Positions 1 through 7,755 of a DNA stretch of 53,973 nt are shown here, one piece after another (the stretch's first letter is position 1; the number at the start of each line of letters is the position of its first letter). The stretch comes from Aminicenans sp964648465 (GTDB lineage Bacteria > Acidobacteriota > Aminicenantia > Aminicenantales > Aminicenantaceae). The notes beneath the pieces are model-generated. The model was not told the origin of the DNA, searched no databases, and saw only the letters and a list, made by a program, of their open reading frames with translations. A program made the position numbers and the translations under genes. The DNA lies in contig CAZYMU010000019.1 in NCBI GenBank assembly GCA_964648465.1, positions 1-53,973 of the forward strand. The letters run 5' to 3'.

Positions 1-4
1 GTAA

Positions 5-159
5 ATGCTCGCTCATTTTATTCGCGAGACTAACGAAAGAATCTTATCCATTACGGGCATGATGAGATTGTTTTGAGCCGTGATTTGGTCGTTGAATCAA
101 TCCCGGAAAAATTAATGGAAACTTGGACAAAGCCGATAGTTGTGAAAGAGGGGGAATAG
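5..159 (+). pseudogene. Frameshifted C-terminal gene fragment, unidentified
   Basis: Two reading frames together look like one protein tail. The first runs from the ATG at 5 and reads through HFIRETNERILSITG; the second, shifted by one base near 50-60, continues HDEIVLSRDLVVESIPEKL and ends at the TAG at 157-159. Neither frame is a convincing gene alone. I do not recognise the family. The upstream part may lie outside the window. Bases 160-365 that follow hold no gene I can see. Confidence 0.3.
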
Positions 160-365
160 AATTTTAAAGAGATTTTTCCTAAGAAAATACAAACAATTCA
201 AACAAATTCAAGTAAAACACGAAGCTTAAGATTATCACAAACAATCTGTAGCTTAAGAAATACCATCGTCTGTACGAATTTTGCTGACGGGAAACAATCC
301 TAATCTGCATTAATATAAAGATCATAGTCAGTTGTAACTTTTTATTGTTTTTTTTGATAGGTCTT

Positions 366-725
366 TTAGATTGACTTATAAATTCCTCTCTTTATATATT
401 CAGCTTCATCAAGAATCTCAAAAATTCCACCAATTGTAGTGAAATTACATGATCCTTCTTTTGCACAATCCATTAAATTTTTATTAAACCATTCACGAGT
501 TAGTTCCCCGGAACTCTTCAGCTTTTGAAATGCTTTTTTGAATTCATATATAGTTATACCCTTCTCATAAGACTTACTAGGTTCCCTGTTATTTGGAATA
601 GTATAAATAAGAGCCTCTTGACCTCTCCTTTTTCCCCATCCTTTTACCAAGTGTTTTCCTTTAGCTTCCGGTTTTTTTATTTCTGTATTTGGAAGAATCT
701 TATCTTTAATTCTTTTTATAATCAT
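366..725 (-). CDS. Conserved-looking hypothetical protein, 119 aa
   Basis: Soluble, basic N-terminal half followed by a predicted helical C-terminal half containing CAKEGSCNFTTIGGIF. No signal peptide or membrane segment. Its ATG overlaps the stop of the upstream 60-aa ORF by four bases (ATGA), so the two are probably translationally coupled. It lies divergent to the SMC-like ATPase/nuclease operon, so a defence-related accessory role is possible but only by neighbourhood. I cannot name the family. Confidence 0.6.
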   Translation of the reverse strand: MIIKRIKDKILPNTEIKKPEAKGKHLVKGWGKRRGQEALIYTIPNNREPSKSYEKGITIYEFKKAFQKLKSSGELTREWFNKNLMDCAKEGSCNFTTIGGIFEILDEAEYIKRGIYKSI

Positions 726-904
726 ATTATATTCTCCAGTTCAATGTCATTTTCTTTTCTTGATCTAAATTTGATAGAATGCCATGCATACCAATTAGAA
801 GGGAGGGCTTCTTTTATTGCATCGTAGACCTTTTTTTCAGATTCCGGAGAATATTCTGAGATTGCTTCTTTAGGATATAAACCTGGGAGGCAATCTGATT
901 TCAT
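722..904 (-). CDS. Truncated NERD-like domain protein, 60 aa
   Basis: Residues 20-50 (SEKKVYDAIKEALPSNWYAW and onward to HSIKF) resemble the start of the NERD nuclease-related domain, whose usual pattern is an acidic helix, a DW..FHS strand and then a charged E-x-D strand. Only that start is present: the ORF stops after ENDIELENII, whereas NERD domains run about 110 residues. It overlaps the following gene by ATGA. It is either a degraded NERD gene or a small protein that merely resembles one. It is divergent from the operon starting at 1032. Confidence 0.4.
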   Translation of the reverse strand: MKSDCLPGLYPKEAISEYSPESEKKVYDAIKEALPSNWYAWHSIKFRSRKENDIELENII

Positions 905-984
905 CTCTAGCCCTTTATGGTATTATATATTCATTATATCTGTGACTCAAGAAGGTCTTATATTTGTTACTTTGTTTTTAAATC

Positions 985-1013
985 TTGAGATTATTAATTC
1001 AATGAGATATAAA
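985..1013 (+). promoter_or_regulatory. Sigma-70-type promoter for the ATPase/nuclease operon
   Basis: TTGAGA at 985-990, a 17-base spacer, then TATAAA at 1008-1013. The ribosome binding site GAGGGGGA follows at once, predicting a very short leader before the ATG at 1032. This argues against any start upstream of 1032, since one would put the promoter inside the gene. Confidence 0.5.
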
Positions 1014-1031
1014 ATAGGTGAGGGGGAAACA

Positions 1032-1217
1032 ATGACCTATAAAGAAGAGTTACAAAAAGAAATAAAAGAAGAGAAATTGAGAAATCTTTGGCAAGATATA
1101 TGTGAATCCTATGAACAAGGTGGAGTTGAGAAGATAAAAAAAGAACTTAACTCACGGACAGAAAAAATCAAAAAGGATTATAAGCAGGTAATTGAGGAAC
1201 TTGAAAAAATGCTGTAA
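1032..1217 (+). CDS. Small charged coiled-coil protein, 61 aa
   Basis: Almost entirely alpha-helical and very rich in Lys and Glu, with heptad-like spacing throughout (EELQKEIKEEKLRNLW at the start, VIEELEKML at the end). The start at 1032 is chosen because GAGGGGGA lies just upstream and a promoter sits at 985-1013. It is the first gene of a tight operon: 12 bases separate it from the SMC-like ATPase and only 2 separate that from the nuclease. Its likely job is to bind or regulate the coiled-coil ATPase; this is inferred from position only. Confidence 0.6.
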   Translation: MTYKEELQKEIKEEKLRNLWQDICESYEQGGVEKIKKELNSRTEKIKKDYKQVIEELEKML

Positions 1218-1229
1218 TAGAGGCATGCG

Positions 1230-3407
1230 ATGTTAAAGATAAAAGAGGCAGTAGTAGAGGGATTCAGAGGGTTTACTCAAAAGAAATCTATCGATTTCAA
1301 TAATCCTGTTATATTACTATATGGGGGGAATCATCAGGGTAAAAGCAGTGTGTTAAATGCAATTGAATGGTGCTTGTACGGCGACAAGTGCATTGGTGAA
1401 AGATCTGGCATTCGTGAACGTGTTGGAAAAGGTGATATGGCCTGGAGAGTTGTAAATGATAATTCTGAAAAGGCACAAGTAAAATTAGTAATGGAGGGAG
1501 AACAGGGGGAATTTTCTGTTGTCCGAACCGAAGTAAAAGGAAAGGGCAAAAAAGGGAAAAGTATAAAAATATATTCACAAGATGGAACAGAAAAAAAGGC
1601 GGATGAAACTGACAAAGAAATTGCGAGATTAATTCGGGTTTCTTTCAAAGACTTTGCTACTACTGTGTATCAACACCAGGAGACCATCCACGACTTTGTG
1701 ATGCAAAAACCAAGTGAACAGAGTGATGTAATGGACCGCCTCTTAGGTTTATCAGATTACCGGAATATTCTTGATGGTATTAAGAAGTCTGACGTTTTGA
1801 AGGTTCAGAAAGAGCTAACAGAAGAGTTTAATAAACTTCAGATCCGTGTACAAGATACGATAAATATTAGGCAAAAAGACCTGGATGATAAAAGAGGTAA
1901 AGCCAAAGAGAAAGGACTGAGTGAAGAAGAATTAAACGAAAATAAACTGCTTGAACTGGCGGAATCAACCATAAAAAGTATCAGTAACTTTGCCCGACTA
2001 TTGGGGCTTAAAACAACAGCGATCTCTCCTCCTTCTGATTGGGAAAATACAGAATCATTCATTAATGAAATTAAGAAAGAGTGCAATCGTCTTTGGGCAG
2101 AATCTCCAGAGGTGAAGGAACAATCAGAAAAACAAAAGAAGAGAAGCGAAATGGTTTTATTTAAGACTCAATATGAGACTCAATACCTAAATTATAAATC
2201 AAAAAGGAAGGAACTTCAGGCTTTTGAACGAGAGAATGGAAACAAAGATGAAATCGACAATAAACTAAGAAAAGCATTTGAAGAGATTAAGACTATTGAT
2301 GAAGAAATTAAGCGAACAAGCCCCAAAGCAAAATTGATTGAAGAAGGTATTTCCATTTTGGAATCGGCTGCTCCCTCTGATGCTGAAATTTGTCCTTTAT
2401 GCGGAGAAAAGGTGTCCAATTTGCTTGAGCATTTACGAAAGGACTGGGAAGAAAAAATTAAAGCCCAAGTGCAGGAGCTAAAGAAACGACAGACAGAATT
2501 GGACAAAAAGAAAACTGATTTTGAAAGATTGAAGAGGGAACTTCTCCGCTTAGAGGAAGAGACTAAAGGAGAAAAAGAGAGATTAAAGGGGGCAATCAAT
2601 AATATCTCAGAATTTCTAAATAAAGAATTGGGAGTTAGAGATGACCCTGCTGCAATATTATCCATAGAAATAAAAAAGATTGATTCATATCTAAAAGAGA
2701 TTGAAGATGCTATTAAGAGTAAAAAATCCGAAATTGAGGCTATTTCTAAAAAAACAGATATAATGAATTTACTTTACGATGTTTTGTTATTGAAGGATAA
2801 GCTCGAAGAAATAAACCAAATCCAAAAAACCAATGAATACCAGACACAAGAGAAAATCAGAACCGATGTCTCAAATCTAGTAAGAGATGTGAAAGAACTT
2901 AGTAAAATTATCAAATCTTGTATGCTGAAGGAAGCAGAAGAAAAAATAGATTCAGCCAGGAGTGCAATTGACTACTACTTTCGTAGAATAACCAACAACC
3001 CGGCTTTTCAAAAATTCAATATTAAAGTCGAAGAGGATAAAAGAACTGGCGGAAACTTTTATGTTTTCGAAGACCAAGACGGCAAGAGACCCGTTCCTGT
3101 TCTAAGTCAAGGAGACCTGAATAGTCTTGCTTTGTCTATTTTCTTAGGTTTGGCTAAAACATCTGGAGATTCTCATCCTCTCGGATTTGTCTTAATGGAT
3201 GACTCATCGCAAAGTTTAGATTCACAGCAAAAAGCTCGTCTTGTAGAAATTCTTAATGAACTCAGCGGTATAAAAAACATTACAGTCTCTACTATGGATA
3301 CTGAAATGCAACGGCTTTTAAAGGATAATATTACCAAAGTCAAAACTATATATAAGCTTTCGGATTGGGCCCCGGATTCCGGCCCGAGAATTTCTAAGGA
3401 AATATAA
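1230..3407 (+). CDS. SMC/Rad50-type ATPase with zinc hook
   Basis: 725 aa. The N-terminal ATPase half has Walker A GGNHQGKS at residues 32-39 and a QHQETIHDF Q-loop-like block. Long coiled coils (about 190-600) flank a CPLC zinc-hook motif at 388-391, the arrangement that dimerises Rad50/SbcC arms. The C-terminal half has the ABC signature-like LSQGDLNSLALS and Walker B GFVLMDD at about 652-658. At 725 aa it is shorter than SbcC/Rad50 and is not beside an SbcD/Mre11 nuclease; instead a PD-(D/E)xK protein follows two bases later. This resembles defence ATPase-nuclease pairs rather than housekeeping SbcCD. Likely role: ATP-gated DNA sensing or tethering that controls the partner nuclease (inference). 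Confidence 0.85.
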   Translation: MLKIKEAVVEGFRGFTQKKSIDFNNPVILLYGGNHQGKSSVLNAIEWCLYGDKCIGERSGIRERVGKGDMAWRVVNDNSEKAQVKLVMEGEQGEFSVVRTEVKGKGKKGKSIKIYSQDGTEKKADETDKEIARLIRVSFKDFATTVYQHQETIHDFVMQKPSEQSDVMDRLLGLSDYRNILDGIKKSDVLKVQKELTEEFNKLQIRVQDTINIRQKDLDDKRGKAKEKGLSEEELNENKLLELAESTIKSISNFARLLGLKTTAISPPSDWENTESFINEIKKECNRLWAESPEVKEQSEKQKKRSEMVLFKTQYETQYLNYKSKRKELQAFERENGNKDEIDNKLRKAFEEIKTIDEEIKRTSPKAKLIEEGISILESAAPSDAEICPLCGEKVSNLLEHLRKDWEEKIKAQVQELKKRQTELDKKKTDFERLKRELLRLEEETKGEKERLKGAINNISEFLNKELGVRDDPAAILSIEIKKIDSYLKEIEDAIKSKKSEIEAISKKTDIMNLLYDVLLLKDKLEEINQIQKTNEYQTQEKIRTDVSNLVRDVKELSKIIKSCMLKEAEEKIDSARSAIDYYFRRITNNPAFQKFNIKVEEDKRTGGNFYVFEDQDGKRPVPVLSQGDLNSLALSIFLGLAKTSGDSHPLGFVLMDDSSQSLDSQQKARLVEILNELSGIKNITVSTMDTEMQRLLKDNITKVKTIYKLSDWAPDSGPRISKEI

Positions 3408-3409
3408 TT

Positions 3410-3952
3410 ATGAAAGTAGAAACTCTTGAACTTTTACAGAAGTTGCAGAAAAAGTATGGAATCAAAAGCACCCCATCTGGACCTTTTGGCAAAATTGTAC
3501 AAAAACTACTGGCTCTGAGCTTCCATGAAATGGGCTTTACTAATATTGTAGAACGAGGCGTGCAAGGAGTTGATATTGATATAACATCGGAATCTAATCA
3601 GAAGTTTGCGGTTGAGGTAAAAGCCACAGAGAAATTATCAATTACTATCAGCCCTGATAATGTGCAAGCACTCCGCGACCGTACTCACGATGGGTACCAA
3701 TCTGTTATAGCAGTTTTACGTCTTTCTCCTTTTGAAAAATGGATTCTTGCGAAAGTCCCGATAGGTGAAATTCCAACAGGAAAGATATTAATTGATAGTT
3801 TAAGGCCTAACCGGATGAAGGATTTGGAAAGTCAACTATGTCCTAAATTTGATATTGTGGTAAGGAAACACTTCAAGGGTGTATTGAACAGAGGTGAGCA
3901 ATATCTTAAGGGACAGTTGAGAAAAGTCGGAATTACAGCCCAGGATCATTGA
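3410..3952 (+). CDS. PD-(D/E)xK-fold nuclease-like protein, 180 aa
   Basis: A core GVDIDI followed by KFAVEVKATE gives D55 and E69-V70-K71, the D-x13-ExK signature of restriction-endonuclease-like and Holliday-resolvase-like folds; E40 in the preceding helix could be the additional acidic residue. The later PNRMKDLESQ to HFKGVLNRG part is basic and could bind DNA. Start ATG 3410 has AAGGAAA upstream and lies two bases after the ATPase stop, so the two are surely co-expressed. The expected role is the effector nuclease of the ATPase operon. The fold call is by motif; specificity cannot be inferred. Confidence 0.7.
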   Translation: MKVETLELLQKLQKKYGIKSTPSGPFGKIVQKLLALSFHEMGFTNIVERGVQGVDIDITSESNQKFAVEVKATEKLSITISPDNVQALRDRTHDGYQSVIAVLRLSPFEKWILAKVPIGEIPTGKILIDSLRPNRMKDLESQLCPKFDIVVRKHFKGVLNRGEQYLKGQLRKVGITAQDH

Positions 3953-3971
3953 CTTAATATTACGTGTTAAA

Positions 3972-4105
3972 TTCCGCGGACGTAAGTCCGTAGATGGAAA
4001 TGGCTCCTAAGTCTTCGTTCGATATGATAAAACCAGGGCATGGAAATAAGGAGACAAGCCCACTGTGTATACAGGTGTATGTACCATACTAAAAAAGTCA
4101 AACTT
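3972..4105 (+). mobile_element. Possible IS200/IS605-type right-end or guide-RNA remnant
   Basis: No coding sequence. A perfect stem CGGAC-GTAA-GTCCG occurs at about 3977-3990 and a bulged stem around CACTGTGTATACAGGTG at about 4060-4078. The order of elements (GTCCGTAG stem, GGCTCCTAAGTC, AAACCAGGGCATG, AGACAAGCCCAC stem) reminds me of the structured 3' ends of IS200/IS605 tnpB elements that double as guide-RNA scaffolds. No tnpA or tnpB is left. The resemblance is from memory and unproven. Confidence 0.3.
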
Positions 4106-4111
4106 GAATTG

Positions 4112-4405
4112 AATTGCAGCTTGGCTGTGCCAGCCGATAGATTGTAAAATAAATGACCCAAAGTTTATCGCTATATTTACGCTTAGACCAGCCATTCTGA
4201 TAAAAATATCTAATTGTAAAAAAATTAATTTGTTCTTTTAATGCAAAAGCTATATTGTGGCATTGATGCAAATTCATAAGATAATGGGAAAATATTGAAG
4301 ATTCCATTAAAAGAAAAATTCTTGTGAAAGAAAAAGTAGTAATGGAATATGATTAACCAGTATGGGGTTTTTCTCTGTGGCTTGAACACGTGAATATTTT
4401 AATTG
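4112..4405 (+). repeat. Dispersed repeat, copy 1 (type I 3' module)
   Basis: Begins AATTGCAGCTTGGCTGTGCC, which contains the inverted repeat GGCTG-TGC-CAGCC. It continues through a conserved GCTTAGACCA..CCATT block and then the type I tail (ATATCTA..TTGTAA, TATTGTGGCATTGATGCA, AAGTAGTAATG). It ends near GTGAATATTTTAATT, the same end as copy 6 upstream of addB. It lies between the nuclease gene and the MNT gene. No convincing ORF inside. Confidence 0.85.
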
Positions 4406-4483
4406 GATTTTTATGTGTATTATTGGTAATAGAGTCGCTCAGAGGGTGTGAATTTGATGGAACGGAATTCCCTTTTCCTTTGA

Positions 4484-4777
4484 TCAGACATAAATCACTT
4501 CCTGTAGGATTATTTCACCAATAAAAGGTTTTAAAGCATACTTGGTAACTAGGTCTACCTTTACCTGGAGTAAATCAGAGAGATAATTTTCTAATCTCAT
4601 AAAATGGACAAAACCCACCGGTCTGGAAAATTCCACCAGAATGTCAATATCACTGTTTTTTGATTGTTCATCAGTCAGGGTTGAACCAAAAATTCCCATT
4701 TCCTTTACTGCAAATTTATCTAAAATCTCTTGTCTGTTTTCAGCAATGATTTTCTTGATTTCAGCTAACTTTTTCAT
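4484..4777 (-). CDS. Orphan MNT-type minimal nucleotidyltransferase, 97 aa
   Basis: The polymerase-beta-type motif GS at 31-32 and SDIDILVEF with D43 and D45 are intact, followed by the usual hydrophobic FMRLENYLSDLL helix and VDLVTKYALKP strand. MntA-like proteins typically act as antitoxins that AMPylate a HEPN RNase encoded beside them. No HEPN gene is visible on either side: a repeat copy occupies both flanks. The gene may be an orphan antitoxin whose partner was lost. The ribosome binding site (GGGAAAA) is weak. Confidence 0.8.
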   Translation of the reverse strand: MKKLAEIKKIIAENRQEILDKFAVKEMGIFGSTLTDEQSKNSDIDILVEFSRPVGFVHFMRLENYLSDLLQVKVDLVTKYALKPFIGEIILQEVIYV

Positions 4778-4865
4778 TTTTTCCCAGCCTATTTTTATTA
4801 ATATTATGGTTTATCATGATATCAATGTCAACATCTGAGGTCATAGAGCCCATCTTGAGGCCTGT

Positions 4866-5130
4866 AATTGCAGTTTGTTGCGCTAGCCAATAGATAGTAA
4901 AATAAATGACCCAAAGCTAATCCTTATATTTACACTTAGACCACCCATTTTGCATAAAAATATCTACTTGTAAGAAATTAATTTATTCTTTTAATACAGA
5001 AGCTATATTGTGGCATTGATGCACATTCATAAGACAATGGGCAAATATTGAGGATTCAATTCAAAGAAAAAATCTTGTGACAGGAAAAGTAGTAATGCTA
5101 TATGATTAACTAGTTATGAATCGGTATCTA
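4866..5130 (+). repeat. Dispersed repeat, copy 2 (type I 3' module, most diverged)
   Basis: Same order of blocks as copy 1, with a diverged head (GCAGTTTGTTGCGCTAGCC) but a well kept middle (TTAGACCACCCATTTTGC, ATATCTACTTGTAAGAAATT, TATTGTGGCATTGATGCA). Together with copy 1 it flanks the MNT gene as direct repeats about 750 bases apart. Confidence 0.8.
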
Positions 5131-5471
5131 TGTTGCTTAAGAAAATGAATATTTTGGGCTTTTGTGCTATTGATTTTTGGGATTCCGTTTATGTGAGGGT
5201 AAAACCCAGTAATGGATGAACTATTCGACTGGCGGGTAATGTTATGTGAAATTAGGATTATCTATAAAGCTTTATTGCTTTACTAATTAAACTCTATGGT
5301 TGTTTGCTCGTCCTTCTTCAGTCTGGTTTGTTCCTACAGGAACAAGGGGACCGGAAATGGTCTGGATGTCAAGACTAAAATTGAATCTTCTTTTGGGTGT
5401 ATATCCTTTAACATGCCACAGCCATTTGCATCTGACGATATGCTTCGAATTGAAAAAATTATTGTTTAGCT
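5131..5471. other. Intergenic stretch, no gene recognised
   Basis: Lies between repeat copy 2 and the stop of the DPP IV-like gene. Short open frames exist on both strands but none has a ribosome binding site or recognisable protein pattern. No clear terminator hairpin followed by a T-run was seen. Confidence 0.5.
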
Positions 5472-7754
5472 CTATTTTCCACCGGGAAGTAAATTATCTT
5501 TCCAAAATTTCTCCATGGTCCTTCGTAGATGAAGTGAAGTATTTTCTCTTTCACTTATGCCATGAGAACGCATGGGATAGGACATCATACTAAAAAGCTT
5601 ATTGTGTTTTATTAACTCATTAACAAGCATTTCGAAACTCTGATAATGGACGTTATCATCAGCGGTTCCGTGAATAACCATCAGGTTACCCTCTAATTTT
5701 GATGCATGATTAATTGGTGAACCATTGTGGTAACCTTCCTTATTTTCACCGAGAAGCCCCATAAACCGTTCCTGATAAATTGTATCGTACAATTTCTGGT
5801 CGGAAACAAATGCGACAGCAATTCCGGTTTTATAGATCTCAGGATACCGGAACATGCAGTTGAGGGTCATTTGACCTCCTCCACTCCATCCCCAGATACC
5901 GATTCTTTCAGAATCAACAAAACCGAGCATTTTACAAATTTCGGTAGCAGCTTTTGCCTGGTCGTGTGCTGCTAGTATCCCAATCTGCCTGTAAATTGAT
6001 TTCCTCCAGTCGCGCCCTCTCGGGACTTTTGTTCCCCGGTTGTCTACACTTATTACAACATACCCCTGCTGAGCCATATACTGCTCCCAGAGTTGGCCGC
6101 CGCTCCAGTTATCCTGAACCGTTGAGCTCCACGGCTCACCATACACATAAAAAATCACTGGCCATTTTTTTGAGGGATTAAATCCAACCGGCTTGATCAT
6201 CCATGCATCTAACACTACCTCGCCAATATCGATTTTAAAAAACTCTTTGGGATTTAATCCGAGGGCATCATACTTCGCTTTTAATTCTGAATTGTCCTCA
6301 AGTAGTGTAGCTTCTTTATGCCCGGGAAGGCTAATTACAGATATCCTGTTTGGTGTCGTTGAGTTTTGGAACGTTGCAATTGCCCATTTCGCATTGGGCG
6401 ACATCTGATAGGAAAAATGCCCTTCCATATCTTTAGGGCTGACACGTTCTGCAACACCGTAACCATCGATACGGCTGCGGTAAAGATAGCGATGTGTATA
6501 GTCCTCGGGGGAAGCAATATAATAAACATACCCCCCTTTTTCATCGATATAGTTTATGTTCACAACGTCAAAATCACCTTTGGTTATAAGGTCCATTTCT
6601 TTCCCATTCCTGGAAACTTTATACAAATGACACCATCCATCCTTTTCGCTGGTCCATGTAAAATATTTTTCACCGTCCAACCATTGAATATTATCATGGA
6701 TATCAAGGAAAGCGTCATCCTTATCAGTTAGAATATTATTTAACTTCATTGATTCTACATTACCAATCCAAACTTTATTTCTATTTTGATGTCTGTTTAA
6801 TTGCTGGATCATCACCTCATTTGAATTGGGGATAAAATCCATCCTTGCCAGGTAGTTGTTCCTCGGGTCACCAGGTATATCAAACCATTTTGTTTCATCG
6901 CCATCAACGGAAACAACTCCAACCTTCACGGCAGAATTGCTTGTGCCAACCTTTGGATATGGGAATGGAATCGGTTGAGAGTATATTGAATCGATATTGT
7001 TGATTAAATAAAATATCCCGGTTCCCTCGGTATCCGACTGCCAATAGGCTATATTCTTCCCATCGGGGCTCCAGCGAAATCCGTCACGGCATGAAAGTTC
7101 CTCTTCGTACACCCAGTCGAAAGTCCCGTTTATAATACTGAAAGAGCCATCATGTGTGATTTGAACTACGTCTGAAGTTTTCAGGTCTTCCACATAGATG
7201 TTATTTTTAATTACATACCCAACTTTCTTACTATCGGGCGAAAATTTAGCAAACATCATAGTGGATGGATCGGCAAACTTCCCTAGCTGTAATAATTCCC
7301 CGGAAACAAAGTCCAGTACCCAATAATCACCTTTGGTTTCCAATCTCCATACACGTACAGAATTGGTGTAAATCAAAAGTTTTTTTCCATCAAATGACCA
7401 TATGTAATCTGAAATTGGCAGGGGATTCTTCTTCCCCTCTGGAATTAACTGGCTGGCTCTAACTAGTACAGATCGCTCCCCGGTTTTTGGATCATATTTA
7501 ATGATGCTCTGGGCATTGGCAATATCCTGCGACTTCTCAAGAATGGTATAACCTGAACCATCTTCAAGCCACCGTACCGGCCCAAATCGGTTCAGCCTGA
7601 ACTCATTTCTTTTATAGATTCTTTCAAGGGTCAGGACATCCTGACTTTTTTCCTGTGTTTCTATAAAAACAGGTGTTATGATCAATCCAATCAGAAATAA
7701 GACAAGATAAACTTTCGAATTTCCGGGAAAAAGTATTTTTAAAATATTTATCAT
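5472..7754 (-). CDS. Dipeptidyl-peptidase IV-like serine peptidase (S9B)
   Basis: 760 aa from the ATG at 7754, chosen because GGGAG lies just upstream, inside the preceding stop context; a 13-residue longer form would overlap the upstream gene. An N-terminal membrane anchor or signal (VYLVLFLIGLIITPVF) is followed by a beta-propeller domain (about 60-500) with the double-Glu DWVYEEEL motif that binds the substrate N-terminus in DPP IV. The alpha/beta-hydrolase domain carries GWSGGG with Ser624, HGTADDNVH with Asp699/700, and His731 in SHGIS. It releases X-Pro dipeptides in the periplasm. It is translated just after an aminopeptidase P-type gene, so the pair degrades proline-rich peptides. Confidence 0.92.
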   Translation of the reverse strand: MINILKILFPGNSKVYLVLFLIGLIITPVFIETQEKSQDVLTLERIYKRNEFRLNRFGPVRWLEDGSGYTILEKSQDIANAQSIIKYDPKTGERSVLVRASQLIPEGKKNPLPISDYIWSFDGKKLLIYTNSVRVWRLETKGDYWVLDFVSGELLQLGKFADPSTMMFAKFSPDSKKVGYVIKNNIYVEDLKTSDVVQITHDGSFSIINGTFDWVYEEELSCRDGFRWSPDGKNIAYWQSDTEGTGIFYLINNIDSIYSQPIPFPYPKVGTSNSAVKVGVVSVDGDETKWFDIPGDPRNNYLARMDFIPNSNEVMIQQLNRHQNRNKVWIGNVESMKLNNILTDKDDAFLDIHDNIQWLDGEKYFTWTSEKDGWCHLYKVSRNGKEMDLITKGDFDVVNINYIDEKGGYVYYIASPEDYTHRYLYRSRIDGYGVAERVSPKDMEGHFSYQMSPNAKWAIATFQNSTTPNRISVISLPGHKEATLLEDNSELKAKYDALGLNPKEFFKIDIGEVVLDAWMIKPVGFNPSKKWPVIFYVYGEPWSSTVQDNWSGGQLWEQYMAQQGYVVISVDNRGTKVPRGRDWRKSIYRQIGILAAHDQAKAATEICKMLGFVDSERIGIWGWSGGGQMTLNCMFRYPEIYKTGIAVAFVSDQKLYDTIYQERFMGLLGENKEGYHNGSPINHASKLEGNLMVIHGTADDNVHYQSFEMLVNELIKHNKLFSMMSYPMRSHGISERENTSLHLRRTMEKFWKDNLLPGGK

Positions 7755-7755
7755 T

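Noticed and set aside
1230..3407. Housekeeping SbcC or RecN/RecF call for the zinc-hook ATPase
   Set aside because: It is too short for SbcC, has no SbcD next to it, has a zinc hook absent from RecF/RecN, and is coupled to a PD-(D/E)xK gene.
5300..5593. 97-codon open frame on the + strand near the end of the DPP IV gene
   Set aside because: It overlaps the 3' end of the DPP IV gene on the other strand, has no ribosome binding site and shows no recognisable protein pattern.
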